Shown: one piece after another, positions 17,638 through 25,603 of the stretch
Position numbering within the stretch: position 1 is the first letter of the stretch
Layout: each line of letters starts with the position of its first letter
Made by a program: the position numbers and the translations under genes
Assembly: GCA_937136055.1 (NCBI GenBank)
Contig: CAKZOD010000106.1
Location: 1 to 51,259 of the forward strand
DNA: 51,259 nucleotides
Reading direction: 5' to 3'
Origin: an uncultured Oceanospirillaceae bacterium
GTDB lineage: Bacteria > Pseudomonadota > Gammaproteobacteria > Pseudomonadales > Balneatricaceae
The notes under the pieces: generated by a model
The model's input: the letters and a program-made list of their open reading frames with translations, nothing else
Told to the model about the DNA's origin: nothing
Database searches by the model: none

Positions 17638-18582
17638 GTGAGAAAGTTTCTAAGAACGATGGCATTAGCGAGTTGTTTTGCATTGCCAATGACGATGAAT
17701 TCAGTTGTTGCGCAAGCCGCTGTTCCTGAGTCTAAAGAACCGATTAAAATTGCGGTGAATGAATGGACGGGTCAGCATTTGTCGGCCAATATTGCGGCAT
17801 CCCTGTTGAAAAAAATGGGTTATAACGTCGAACTAGTGACTGCTGGTGGGTTGCCACAATTCACGGCTCTAGCTCAAGGCGAGCTACATGCAAACCCTGA
17901 AGTGTGGGATAACAGCATCACTGAAGCTTATTCCAAAGCTGTTGATTCTGGTAGTATTGTTATCTTAGGTGATTTAGGGCTTACCCCGCGCGAAGGCTGG
18001 ATTTATCCCGCTTATATGGAAGAAAAATGCCCAGGTTTGCCGAGCTATAAAGCGCTGTTCGATTGCGCACAAGCGTTTGCCAATGCTGAAACTTTCCCGA
18101 ATGGACGCTTAATTACTTATCCTGCTGATTGGGGAACTCGCTCTAAAGATGTTGTAGAAGGTATTGGTTTACCTTTCACCCCAGTCGCGGGTGGTAGTGA
18201 GGGTGCGATGATTGCAGAGCTTAAAAGTGCCTTTGCAGCAAAAGAGCCGATTTTGATGATGTTCTGGCAGCCACATTGGATGTTTACAGAAATTGACCCT
18301 AAGTGGGTTGAATGGAATCCAACAGATGCAGAGTGTGTGGAAGAAAAGCAAGAGAAAGACACTGCTTGCGGCTTTAATCAAGCAAAGGTGAGCAAAATAG
18401 TCTCTAGTGATTTAATTGAGAAATGGCCAGCAGCAGCGAGCTTTCTCAAACGCTTTACACTGACAAATGCTGAGCAGAATCAGATGATTCTAGATGTTGA
18501 TCAAAACGGTCAAAAGCTCAAAGATGTTGTTGCTAAATGGGTCACTGAGAACGAGCAAAAGTGGACTAAGTGGATTAAATAA
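17638..18582 (+). CDS. Glycine betaine/quaternary amine ABC transporter, substrate-binding protein (ProX-like)
   Basis: Periplasmic binding protein of the OpuAC/ProX family, 314 residues. The signal peptide (LRTMALASCFALPMTMNSVVAQAA) is cleaved near residue 28. The mature part opens with KIAVNEWTGQHLSANIAASLL and contains several conserved tryptophans (ANPEVWDN, FWQPHWMF, WVEWNP) of the kind that form aromatic cages for quaternary ammonium groups. The start is GTG at 17638 with AAAAGGAG ten bases upstream. It precedes the ATPase gene and is separated from it by a strong hairpin. The ligand could be a betaine, carnitine, choline or a related amine. Confidence 0.88.
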   Translation: MRKFLRTMALASCFALPMTMNSVVAQAAVPESKEPIKIAVNEWTGQHLSANIAASLLKKMGYNVELVTAGGLPQFTALAQGELHANPEVWDNSITEAYSKAVDSGSIVILGDLGLTPREGWIYPAYMEEKCPGLPSYKALFDCAQAFANAETFPNGRLITYPADWGTRSKDVVEGIGLPFTPVAGGSEGAMIAELKSAFAAKEPILMMFWQPHWMFTEIDPKWVEWNPTDAECVEEKQEKDTACGFNQAKVSKIVSSDLIEKWPAAASFLKRFTLTNAEQNQMILDVDQNGQKLKDVVAKWVTENEQKWTKWIK

Positions 18583-18598
18583 GCCTCTTTGATCCAAT

Positions 18599-18640
18599 GC
18601 GCTGCTTCACAGGATTGATATTTTAGCTGTGAAGTAGCGC
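18599..18640 (+). terminator. Intercistronic hairpin after the binding-protein gene
   Basis: 18599-18611 pairs with 18628-18640 over 13 bases, with one G-U position, around a 16-base loop. It is followed by GCTTTTAATCTT. It lies between the proX-like and proV-like genes inside one operon. It therefore probably acts as a partial terminator or an mRNA stabiliser that raises binding-protein output relative to the membrane parts. Confidence 0.65.
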
Positions 18641-18669
18641 GCTTTTAATCTTCTCAACAGGAGCAATCA

Positions 18670-19812
18670 ATGAGCGACACTGCGATACAAAGACCAGTAA
18701 AGCTTTCATGTAAGCATTTGTGGAAAGTCTATGGAGACAAGCCGCAACAGTTTATTAACTCATCGTTAACCGCTGAATCTGTATCAGATATAGATCAACT
18801 TGCTAGTAGCATGCGCCAGAAAAACCATATGCCTGCTGCTATCGATGTCAGCTTTGATGTGAGAGAGGGAGAAATTTTTGTCATTATGGGACTTTCCGGT
18901 TCAGGTAAATCAACGGTGGTGCGTTGTTTATCACGCCTTGTTGATGCAACCCATGGAGAAGTATTATTAGATGGTGAAGATTTACTCGCCAAAAATAATC
19001 GAGAATTGATCGAAATACGACGCCATAAAATGGGCATGGTATTTCAAAACTTTGGGTTGTTGCCCAATTTAAGTGTGTACGAAAACGTGGCTTTTCCGCT
19101 TAAATTACAAAAAATGAGCGAACAACAACAGCGCGAAAAAGCTTCACGGGTAATCGAATTAGTCGGCCTAACCGACAGGGAAAACAGCTTCCCCCACCAA
19201 TTATCAGGCGGTCAACAGCAAAGAGTCGGGATTGCACGTTCACTCGCGGTAGAGCCCGATGTATGGTTTTTAGATGAGCCTTTTAGCGCCCTTGACCCTC
19301 TCATTCGCCGTCAAATGCAGGACGAGTTTCTGCGTATTCAACAAGTGTTGAATAAATCAATTGTTTTCATTACCCATGATTTTCTTGAAGCACTGCGCAT
19401 TGCTGATCGCATTGCTATTATGCGCGATGGAAAAATTGTCCAAATAGACACACCACAAGCACTTATTCTAAATCCGGCGGATGATTACGTTGCAAAATTC
19501 ACCAGTGAAGTCCCTAAAATTAAGATTTTGCAGGCAGACCAATGCATGCAAGATTTACCCGCGATAGACAACGCTAGAGTTTCTGGTGATTCTCAAACGG
19601 ATATCGATGCGCATCTTCCCTTAGAAAAAGTGTTACAGATATTTAGTACAAATGCTGATGTTGAGCAACTACGAGTACTCAATGCGCAAAAGGAATCTAT
19701 CGGTATTGTTACTGCTAAATCGATAGTGAATACGCTGGGAATGGGTTTGGATAAAGGCTTAGATCAGTCAGACAAAATGTCACAATCTTCACAACACACT
19801 CAGGCGGTGTAA
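18670..19812 (+). CDS. Quaternary amine ABC transporter ATPase (ProV-like)
   Basis: 380 residues. Walker A GLSGSGKST at 74-82, Q-loop in MVFQNFGLLP, signature LSGGQQQR at 178-185, Walker B WFLDEP at 199-204, and the switch His in FITHDFLEA. The spacing of about 50 residues before the first core strand and the sequence WKVYGDKP are typical of ProV/OpuAA. The C-terminal part (about 290-380) corresponds to the CBS region that senses ionic strength in osmotic transporters, but it is short and only weakly similar, so osmotic gating is doubtful. This fits a catabolic rather than osmoprotective role. The permease gene follows after three bases. Confidence 0.9.
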   Translation: MSDTAIQRPVKLSCKHLWKVYGDKPQQFINSSLTAESVSDIDQLASSMRQKNHMPAAIDVSFDVREGEIFVIMGLSGSGKSTVVRCLSRLVDATHGEVLLDGEDLLAKNNRELIEIRRHKMGMVFQNFGLLPNLSVYENVAFPLKLQKMSEQQQREKASRVIELVGLTDRENSFPHQLSGGQQQRVGIARSLAVEPDVWFLDEPFSALDPLIRRQMQDEFLRIQQVLNKSIVFITHDFLEALRIADRIAIMRDGKIVQIDTPQALILNPADDYVAKFTSEVPKIKILQADQCMQDLPAIDNARVSGDSQTDIDAHLPLEKVLQIFSTNADVEQLRVLNAQKESIGIVTAKSIVNTLGMGLDKGLDQSDKMSQSSQHTQAV

Positions 19813-19815
19813 TTT

Positions 19816-22023
19816 ATGTCTGAGAGTCAAATCACTGAAAAAGAAATATCCCAATCTTATCAGCTTGAACCTGAAAGTAATCAAATCTCAAGCTGTTTTG
19901 TGAATGGCAGCATTACAGCTTTTGTCATACGTTTTCAATTATTGTGGCTCGTTATCGTTTGCGCACTTTGCTTAGTTTTCGTGAACGAAGTCGCTGTACT
20001 AAAGCAGTTTCCCAAGCAATGGCAGCTACCGTTTGTGCCAGTTTTTAATACCTTGATGGATAGTTTTATAAGCTTTAGTGGGTCAAGTTTTAAAGGGGTG
20101 GCGATGCTGTTGAGCTACCCAATGAATTGGATCAGGGAGCTTTTACAGTGGCTACCTTGGTGCGCCGTAATGTTGCTAACCGCAGGTGTTTCTTACAGAG
20201 CAGGTGGATTTAAGTTAGTTGTTTTTAGCATCGTGAGCCTTTTTTATATGCTATTAACAGGGCTATGGGAAGCCAGTATGAACTCTCTGGCGTTAGTGCT
20301 GATTTCGGTCCCTTTGGCTGTCATGTTAGGTTTTTCCCTTGGAGTACTTGGCTTTTTTTCAAAACGTAGCCAACGGGTAATATTGCCGCTATTAGATATT
20401 GCTCAAACCATTCCAGCATTCGCATATTTGCTACCCATACTATTATTGTTTGGATTTGGCCCTGTTGTCGGCTTAATCGCAAGTATCCTATTTGCGTTCG
20501 CTCCTATGGTGAGAAATACCTTAGTGGGATTACAGCAAGTTGATCCACAGGTGATTGAATCGGGGTTAATGTCAGGTGCTACCTCATCACAGCTGTTCTT
20601 TTTGGTGCGTTTGCCCAGTGCACTCAAGCAAATTCTACTCGGAGTCAACCAAACCACAATGGCATCGCTGAGTATGGTGATTATCGCCTCTATTATCGGC
20701 GGTACTGCAGATATTGGCTGGGAGGTACTTTCTACTATGCGCAAGGCACAGTTTGGGGAAAGCTTAGTGGCAGGGTTAGTGATCGTATTGTTAGCAATGA
20801 TGCTAGATAGAATCACTGCGGGGCTGGCGCAGCGTAAAAGCTTGCCTGTTGTCGTTCAGCATATCGTTTTAGCTAATAACAGCGGCTCTATGAACAGCCG
20901 ATTCATGAAAATGTTACGCCAAAGCTTTTTAGGACGCTTGTGTTTGCTGTTAGCCATCTTGTTTGTAGTCACTAGTATCGCAAGTGTCTTTGAGTTTTTA
21001 TGGGTATGGCCTGGTGCATGGTATATCGATTCCTCCAGTATCTTAAATAGCGCAATTACAGATCTAATTAGTGAGTTTAAAGGGGTACTGACCAGTATCA
21101 AAAACAACAGTTTATTCTTTGTGATGCTGCCTTTAAAAATTGGTCTAGATCAGGCTATCAGCCCCTTCACTTGGGGGTTCAGTGCCACGATATGGCATGG
21201 GGTTATCTATGCGCTTAGTTGCTTGATGATCGCTACTTTCTTTATCTATACAAAAAGATTCAATTGGGCAGCAACGGTCATTGTACTTGGCATGGTTTTT
21301 TATAGTGGTCTGGTTGATTTTCCATGGCCAGCTTTTTGTTTAGTGGCAGTGTTTATCGCATGGCATTTAGGTGGGGTAAAGCTCGCACTAGCAACTTTTT
21401 TTGGGCTTGGCTTTTTGCTGTTATCGGGTAGTTGGAAGAAAGTTATGTTGTCTTTTTACCTTTGTACTATTGCTATTTTCATTGCTTTTTTTTGGGGCAC
21501 TTTGCTGGGGATTGTCGCTGCGAGCAATAAAAGTTTCTCACGTTTTATGCGCCCAATTAACGATGCCCTGCAAACGATGCCACCTTTCGTCATGTTAATT
21601 CCGTTTGTGATGCTCTTTAAAATTGGCGAGTTTACCGCGATGTTAGCGATCATTTTTTACGCTTACGTTCCGGCGTTTCGCTACTGTGAATTTGGCTTGC
21701 GAAAAGTGCCTTTAGAAATAATAGAGGCGGCGACATCAATGGGGACAACCAAGCTGCAGTTGCTGTTTCAAGTGAAGTTACCACTGGCGTTACCCAACAT
21801 TATGTTGGGTCTTAATCAATCCATTATGTATGGCATTTCAATGCTCGTGATTACTGCATTAGTCGGTACGAATGGCTTGGGGCAGCAAGTGTATATTGGC
21901 CTGAGCAAAGGGGACTTTGGTATAGGTATTGTTGCGGGAATAGGCATGGCAATTATCGCTATGCTAGCGGATCGTTTTTGTCAGGCATGGCAGCGCATGT
22001 ATGCGGCTAATGCTGTTTTATAG
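19816..22023 (+). CDS. Fused double-domain ABC permease (ProW-ProW)
   Basis: 735 residues, about twice a ProW. Two BPD/MetI-type permease domains lie in tandem (about 150-340 and 540-730), each ending in the characteristic loop: SGLMSGATSSQLFFLVRLPS near residue 249 and EAATSMGTTKLQLLFQVKLP near 636, both followed by LGxNQxxMxxxSM. Each half contains several hydrophobic helices, and extra helices (about 375-520) bridge the two. A single polypeptide therefore supplies what is normally a homodimer. It is tightly coupled to the ATPase gene (3-base gap) and to the deacetylase (22 bases). Similar fusions exist in marine bacteria, but the substrate is unassigned. Confidence 0.9.
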   Translation: MSESQITEKEISQSYQLEPESNQISSCFVNGSITAFVIRFQLLWLVIVCALCLVFVNEVAVLKQFPKQWQLPFVPVFNTLMDSFISFSGSSFKGVAMLLSYPMNWIRELLQWLPWCAVMLLTAGVSYRAGGFKLVVFSIVSLFYMLLTGLWEASMNSLALVLISVPLAVMLGFSLGVLGFFSKRSQRVILPLLDIAQTIPAFAYLLPILLLFGFGPVVGLIASILFAFAPMVRNTLVGLQQVDPQVIESGLMSGATSSQLFFLVRLPSALKQILLGVNQTTMASLSMVIIASIIGGTADIGWEVLSTMRKAQFGESLVAGLVIVLLAMMLDRITAGLAQRKSLPVVVQHIVLANNSGSMNSRFMKMLRQSFLGRLCLLLAILFVVTSIASVFEFLWVWPGAWYIDSSSILNSAITDLISEFKGVLTSIKNNSLFFVMLPLKIGLDQAISPFTWGFSATIWHGVIYALSCLMIATFFIYTKRFNWAATVIVLGMVFYSGLVDFPWPAFCLVAVFIAWHLGGVKLALATFFGLGFLLLSGSWKKVMLSFYLCTIAIFIAFFWGTLLGIVAASNKSFSRFMRPINDALQTMPPFVMLIPFVMLFKIGEFTAMLAIIFYAYVPAFRYCEFGLRKVPLEIIEAATSMGTTKLQLLFQVKLPLALPNIMLGLNQSIMYGISMLVITALVGTNGLGQQVYIGLSKGDFGIGIVAGIGMAIIAMLADRFCQAWQRMYAANAVL

Positions 22024-22045
22024 TGAATAACTGAGAAAGCTAATA

Positions 22046-23077
22046 ATGAAAATAATCTACAGTGATAAACACAAAGCGCACGCCGGCGCAAAAGAGATGC
22101 GTTACGATCAAATGATCGAGATGTCTGATAGCCCAGAACGTATTGATATCATCATTGAAGGGTTAGCAAACGCCGGGTTTACTGAGTTGGTGCAAGCCGC
22201 TGTTTTTGATATTGATGTGGCGAAGAAAATTCACAGTCCTGAATTCATTGATTTCTTACAACGCGCTTATCCTCTGTGGGAACAAGAGTTTGGCCCCGGC
22301 GGCTTTGCCACCGCTTATACTTTTGGTATGCGCGGTATGAACCAACGCCCTAATGAGTCTGTCCACTCCATGCTTTCTTGTTACACCTTTGATGTTTGTG
22401 TGCCGATTGTTGAAGGGACTTGGCTTGCTATACGCAGTGCAATTGATGTCGTACTCAGTGGAGTGCAAGCGATAAAACAAGGGGAGAGTGCCGTGCTCTC
22501 GCTTTGTCGCCCACCTGGCCACCATGCCTCTCAGGATCTAGCAGGCGGTTACTGTTACATGAATAATGTCGCTATAGCGGCGCAGCAATATATTGATCAA
22601 GGGGCTAAGCGCGTTGCCATTTTAGATGTGGATTATCACCACGGTAATGGTACACAACGTATTTTTTATCAGCGCAATGATGTTCTGTTTGTTTCTTTGC
22701 ACGCTCGCCCAGAGCAAGAGTACCCCTTCTTGATGGGCTATCAAAACGAGACGGGTGAAGGGGCGGGAGAGGGCTATAATGTAAACCTGCCAATGCCTAA
22801 AGGAACTGCTTTTAATGAATACCAAAAGTGTTTGGCAACCGCGATAGACAAGGTAAAAAACTATCAAGCAGATGTATTACTGATTTCTTTAGGGGTGGAT
22901 ACTTATATCGATGATCCTGTTGGAGGTTTTGCACTGGTCAGTGAGGATTATCTTGAGCTTGGGGCAATGATTGGCGAGCTAGCGTTGCCAACGCATTTTG
23001 TCATGGAAGGAGGCTATGCTATGGCAGATTTAGGAAAAAATGTCGCCAATGTTATAGCTGGCTTTAGCAGGGCATAA
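22046..23077 (+). CDS. aphA: Acetylpolyamine amidohydrolase (histone-deacetylase fold)
   Basis: Zn-dependent deacetylase of the HDAC/AphA superfamily, 343 residues. By motif the tandem histidines are His159-His160 (PPGHHAS), the metal ligands Asp196, His198 (DVDYHHGNGTQ) and Asp285 (GVDTYIDDP), and the transition-state Tyr is Tyr324 (EGGYAM). Each is one position beyond the published Mycoplana ramosa APAH residues (158/159, 195, 197, 284, 323), which supports this subfamily over AcuC-like or histone-type enzymes. It is expected to remove an acetyl group from a cationic N-acetylated compound in the cytoplasm. It is the last gene of the transporter operon, which links the deacetylation to the imported substrate. 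Confidence 0.9.
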   Translation: MKIIYSDKHKAHAGAKEMRYDQMIEMSDSPERIDIIIEGLANAGFTELVQAAVFDIDVAKKIHSPEFIDFLQRAYPLWEQEFGPGGFATAYTFGMRGMNQRPNESVHSMLSCYTFDVCVPIVEGTWLAIRSAIDVVLSGVQAIKQGESAVLSLCRPPGHHASQDLAGGYCYMNNVAIAAQQYIDQGAKRVAILDVDYHHGNGTQRIFYQRNDVLFVSLHARPEQEYPFLMGYQNETGEGAGEGYNVNLPMPKGTAFNEYQKCLATAIDKVKNYQADVLLISLGVDTYIDDPVGGFALVSEDYLELGAMIGELALPTHFVMEGGYAMADLGKNVANVIAGFSRA

Positions 23078-23098
23078 ACACTCGTTTTAAACGTGTTT
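23076..23098 (+). terminator. Probable terminator of the amine operon
   Basis: AAACAC (23076-23081) pairs with GTGTTT (23093-23098), followed by TAATC. The stem begins in the deacetylase stop codon. It is short, but at the expected place. Confidence 0.4.
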
Positions 23099-23409
23099 TA
23101 ATCATTTAAGATGATGTTTTAATGGTATTAATTTTTTATCTATAGCGCCGCATTAACAGCCTCTAAATCATTAAAATTATAGATGAGGTTGTACTTTGTC
23201 TATATTTTTCCTTTCTTGCATTATTGTTGTCAGCATGTTACTTCATAGGTATGTATATTTATTTTTTAAATATAGCAGCCTAATTTATAAGCTAGATTTT
23301 TATTAGTGCCATGATGACTGGTCGGTAAATAAGCACTTTATAATTGGAATTTACATTACCTCACCGTCGTCGTAGCGCTATCCCAGTGTTAGACACAAGG
23401 AGAAAGATT
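23099..23409. other. Intergenic region upstream of the HisA-like gene
   Basis: About 310 AT-rich bases with no convincing gene. A frame in phase with the HisA-like gene starts at TTG 23344, but the AAGGAG at 23397-23402 marks ATG 23410 as the real start. A promoter for the HisA-like gene is expected here; I cannot point to a specific one. Confidence 0.55.
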
Positions 23410-24153
23410 ATGATGATTTTCCCCGATATTGAAATATTGGATGGTCAATGTGTGAACTTACAAAACGGCCAATTAGAAAAGCCAGTCCATTACGATATAT
23501 CCCCTTTGAAAGCCGCACTTGATTTTGTTGAGCAGGGCGCGACATATCTCAACATTATTGATTTAGATGGTGTTCTTAAAGGTGGTAAACATAATGGTGA
23601 TGTAATCTGCGAAATTATAAATAGCGTTTCTGTTCCCGTTCAAGTCGGTGGTGGCATTAGCACTATGGCGAGTGCCCAGTGGTGGTTAGAGCACGGTGCG
23701 CGTCGCATTATTTTAGGTACAGCAGCGGTGATGGATCGGCATTTCCTGCAAGAAGTTTGCGCTCACTACCCTGGTAAAGTTGTGGCGAGTATTGATGAAA
23801 AAGACGGCTTTGTGATGGTTAACGGCTGGCGTGAATCGACGGCTTTTACACCTTTAGAAGTGGGTCGTAACTTACAAGAATCGGGTATCAGCGCACTTAT
23901 CTATACGGATATTAATTTTGATACAGATAACCCCGAAGCGACGTTAGCAACCACGACAGAAATGGCCAGTGAGTTGCGTATCCCAGTTATCTCAAGTGGC
24001 ACAGTGAAGAGTTTAGATGATATTGCTCGCTTACAGCTTTTACCTAATATTGCGGGTGCTGTAGTGGGTAGAGCATTATTTGAAGGTGCGATGACACTGA
24101 GTGAAGCCTTAGAAGTCGCTTCTCAAGATGTACCTAATCCTGGCATGATTTAG
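23410..24153 (+). CDS. HisA-like (beta/alpha)8 barrel protein, orphan paralogue
   Basis: 247 residues similar throughout to HisA (ProFAR isomerase): FPDIEILDGQCVNLQNG, DLDGVLKGG, VQVGGGI and GARRIILGTAAV (phosphate binding), VVASIDEKDG, LIYTDI, and VISSGTVKSLDD. The first catalytic Asp of HisA (PAxDLIDG) is Glu here (PDIEILDG), and the usual RDGT loop after YTDI reads FDTD. The second catalytic region (ASID) is kept. It is not in a his operon; neighbours are catabolic. It may be a divergent paralogue with another sugar-phosphate isomerase role rather than the histidine enzyme. The ATG at 23410 has AAGGAG seven bases upstream. Confidence 0.75.
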   Translation: MMIFPDIEILDGQCVNLQNGQLEKPVHYDISPLKAALDFVEQGATYLNIIDLDGVLKGGKHNGDVICEIINSVSVPVQVGGGISTMASAQWWLEHGARRIILGTAAVMDRHFLQEVCAHYPGKVVASIDEKDGFVMVNGWRESTAFTPLEVGRNLQESGISALIYTDINFDTDNPEATLATTTEMASELRIPVISSGTVKSLDDIARLQLLPNIAGAVVGRALFEGAMTLSEALEVASQDVPNPGMI

Positions 24154-24175
24154 CTTGCGAATTAAAAACGCTTTT

Positions 24176-24493
24176 CTATTTGAGTTTTAGCTGATTATAA
24201 AGCTCACTAGCATTAATTAAATGCTGATAGCCAAGCTCGAATTGACCAGACTCACATGCGATCACCGTTTTGTTAAGTAATGAGTTTATCTTAATAACTA
24301 AATGGTCGCTTTGTGGGTAGTTTGTTATCGCATCACTAAGCACCTCTGCACTTGAATAACAGCTAGGTAAATCAAACTGTTCACTATTTATAGCGTAGCT
24401 ATTGGCAGAACCTAAAGCGCCAATTGTGCAGGTAATCCAGAGATGTTTTTTAATGTTGATGGTTAATTTTTTGTTTAGCGAACACATAATCAT
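24176..24493 (-). CDS. Hypothetical small exported protein
   Basis: 105 residues with an N-terminal basic region and hydrophobic stretch (LWITCTIGALGSANSYA), probably a signal peptide cleaved near SYA. The mature part has two cysteines (in LPSCYSSAEV and VIACESGQF) and predicted helices. I do not recognise a family. AAGGAGG stands seven bases before the ATG at 24493, supporting translation; a TTG one codon earlier is less likely. It is convergent with the HisA-like gene (22 bases between stops). Confidence 0.5.
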   Translation of the reverse strand: MIMCSLNKKLTINIKKHLWITCTIGALGSANSYAINSEQFDLPSCYSSAEVLSDAITNYPQSDHLVIKINSLLNKTVIACESGQFELGYQHLINASELYNQLKLK

Positions 24494-24656
24494 CAATAAA
24501 CCTCCTTCCCTTTTAATATTGCATGCATTGAATACTTAAGATGATAGAAGCATACGCAGTTGTGCTTCTACAATAAAGATATTCAAACTATTGTCTGTAA
24601 AAAGCGAAGGTTGAGTAAAATTAAGAGTAGAGTGAAAAAGGTTGTAGGAAATTAAG

Positions 24657-24683
24657 AAGCCCCTGTTAGATCATAAGGGGCTT
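24657..24683 (-). terminator. Terminator of the fucose operon
   Basis: AAGCCCCT (24657-24664) and AGGGGCTT (24676-24683) form an 8-bp GC-rich stem with an 11-base loop. Read on the minus strand it follows the FAH-hydrolase stop and is trailed by CTTAATTT, a moderate U-tract. Confidence 0.7.
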
Positions 24684-24708
24684 AAATATAACTCAAATTA
24701 GGATCAGC

Positions 24709-25554
24709 TTATTCGCTATCAACCACTTGTTGAGTTTGGCTACCTAAACCTTGAATAGATAAATGCATACTATCCCCAGCTTTTAAGTAAACTTGTGGTT
24801 TCTGGCCCATGCCAACACCAGGTGGTGTTCCTGTCGAAATAATATCACCCGGTTGTAAACTCATGAACTGTGAAAGGTATGCAACCACGTGAGCAACACC
24901 GTAAACCATAGTATTGGTATTGCCATCTTGATAGCGATGTCCGTTAACTTCAAGTTGCATATCAAGGGCTTGAGGATTTGCTACTTCATCGCGAGTGACA
25001 AGCCATGGGCCGATAGGGCCGAAAGTATCGCAAGATTTCCCTTTTACCCATTGACCCGCGCGTTGAATTTGAAATTCACGCTCAGATAAATCATTGATCA
25101 CACAATAACCCGCCACGTAATCAAGGGCATCTGCTTCATTGATGTACTTAGCTTCCTTGCCGATCACAACACCTAATTCAACTTCCCAGTCAGTGGCCGT
25201 TGAGGTGCGTGGGATTTCAACAGTATCATTTGGGCCAATAATTGCGGAGGTCGCTTTGAAGAAAACCACGGGCTCTGGAGGCACTTCCATACCTGCTTCT
25301 GCGGCGTGATCTGAATAGTTCAAACCGATGCAAATGAATTTACCAACTTTTGCAACACAGGGGCCGATGCGTACGCTGCTATCGATAATCGGTAGTGTTG
25401 TAACATCTAATTGGCGAAGAGTTTCTATGGCTTGGTCAGATAAGTTCTCGCCGTTAAAATCGCTAACATGAGCTGATAAATCGCGAATATTGCCAGTTTC
25501 ATCTAAAAGACCTGGGCGCTCGCTACCTTTTTCGCCGTGACGTAATAATTTCAT
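24709..25554 (-). CDS. FAH-family hydrolase, probable 2,4-diketo-3-deoxy-L-fuconate hydrolase
   Basis: 281 residues of the fumarylacetoacetate hydrolase family. FICIGLNYSDHAAEAG, PVVFFKATSAIIGP, WEVELGVVIGKEA (metal-binding Glu residues), YCVINDLSEREFQ (Asp/Glu) and ISTGTPPGVGMG appear in the family order. The close relatives with this length and motif set are the acylpyruvate-type hydrolases of oxidative L-fucose/L-rhamnose pathways, which split the diketo-deoxy acid to pyruvate and lactate. As last gene of the fucose operon, beside the SDR that would make its substrate, this is the expected role. CAGGAATAA lies ahead of the ATG; the SDR stop is 49 bases upstream. Confidence 0.85.
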   Translation of the reverse strand: MKLLRHGEKGSERPGLLDETGNIRDLSAHVSDFNGENLSDQAIETLRQLDVTTLPIIDSSVRIGPCVAKVGKFICIGLNYSDHAAEAGMEVPPEPVVFFKATSAIIGPNDTVEIPRTSTATDWEVELGVVIGKEAKYINEADALDYVAGYCVINDLSEREFQIQRAGQWVKGKSCDTFGPIGPWLVTRDEVANPQALDMQLEVNGHRYQDGNTNTMVYGVAHVVAYLSQFMSLQPGDIISTGTPPGVGMGQKPQVYLKAGDSMHLSIQGLGSQTQQVVDSE

Positions 25555-25603
25555 GTTTATTCCTGTAAAAAATATAAATAGATAGTATGAGTTTTAAGGT
25601 GTT

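Noticed and set aside
23344..23409. Upstream TTG extension of the HisA-like gene (22 codons)
   Set aside because: The extension is basic and unlike HisA N-termini; AAGGAG immediately before 23410 marks the later ATG.
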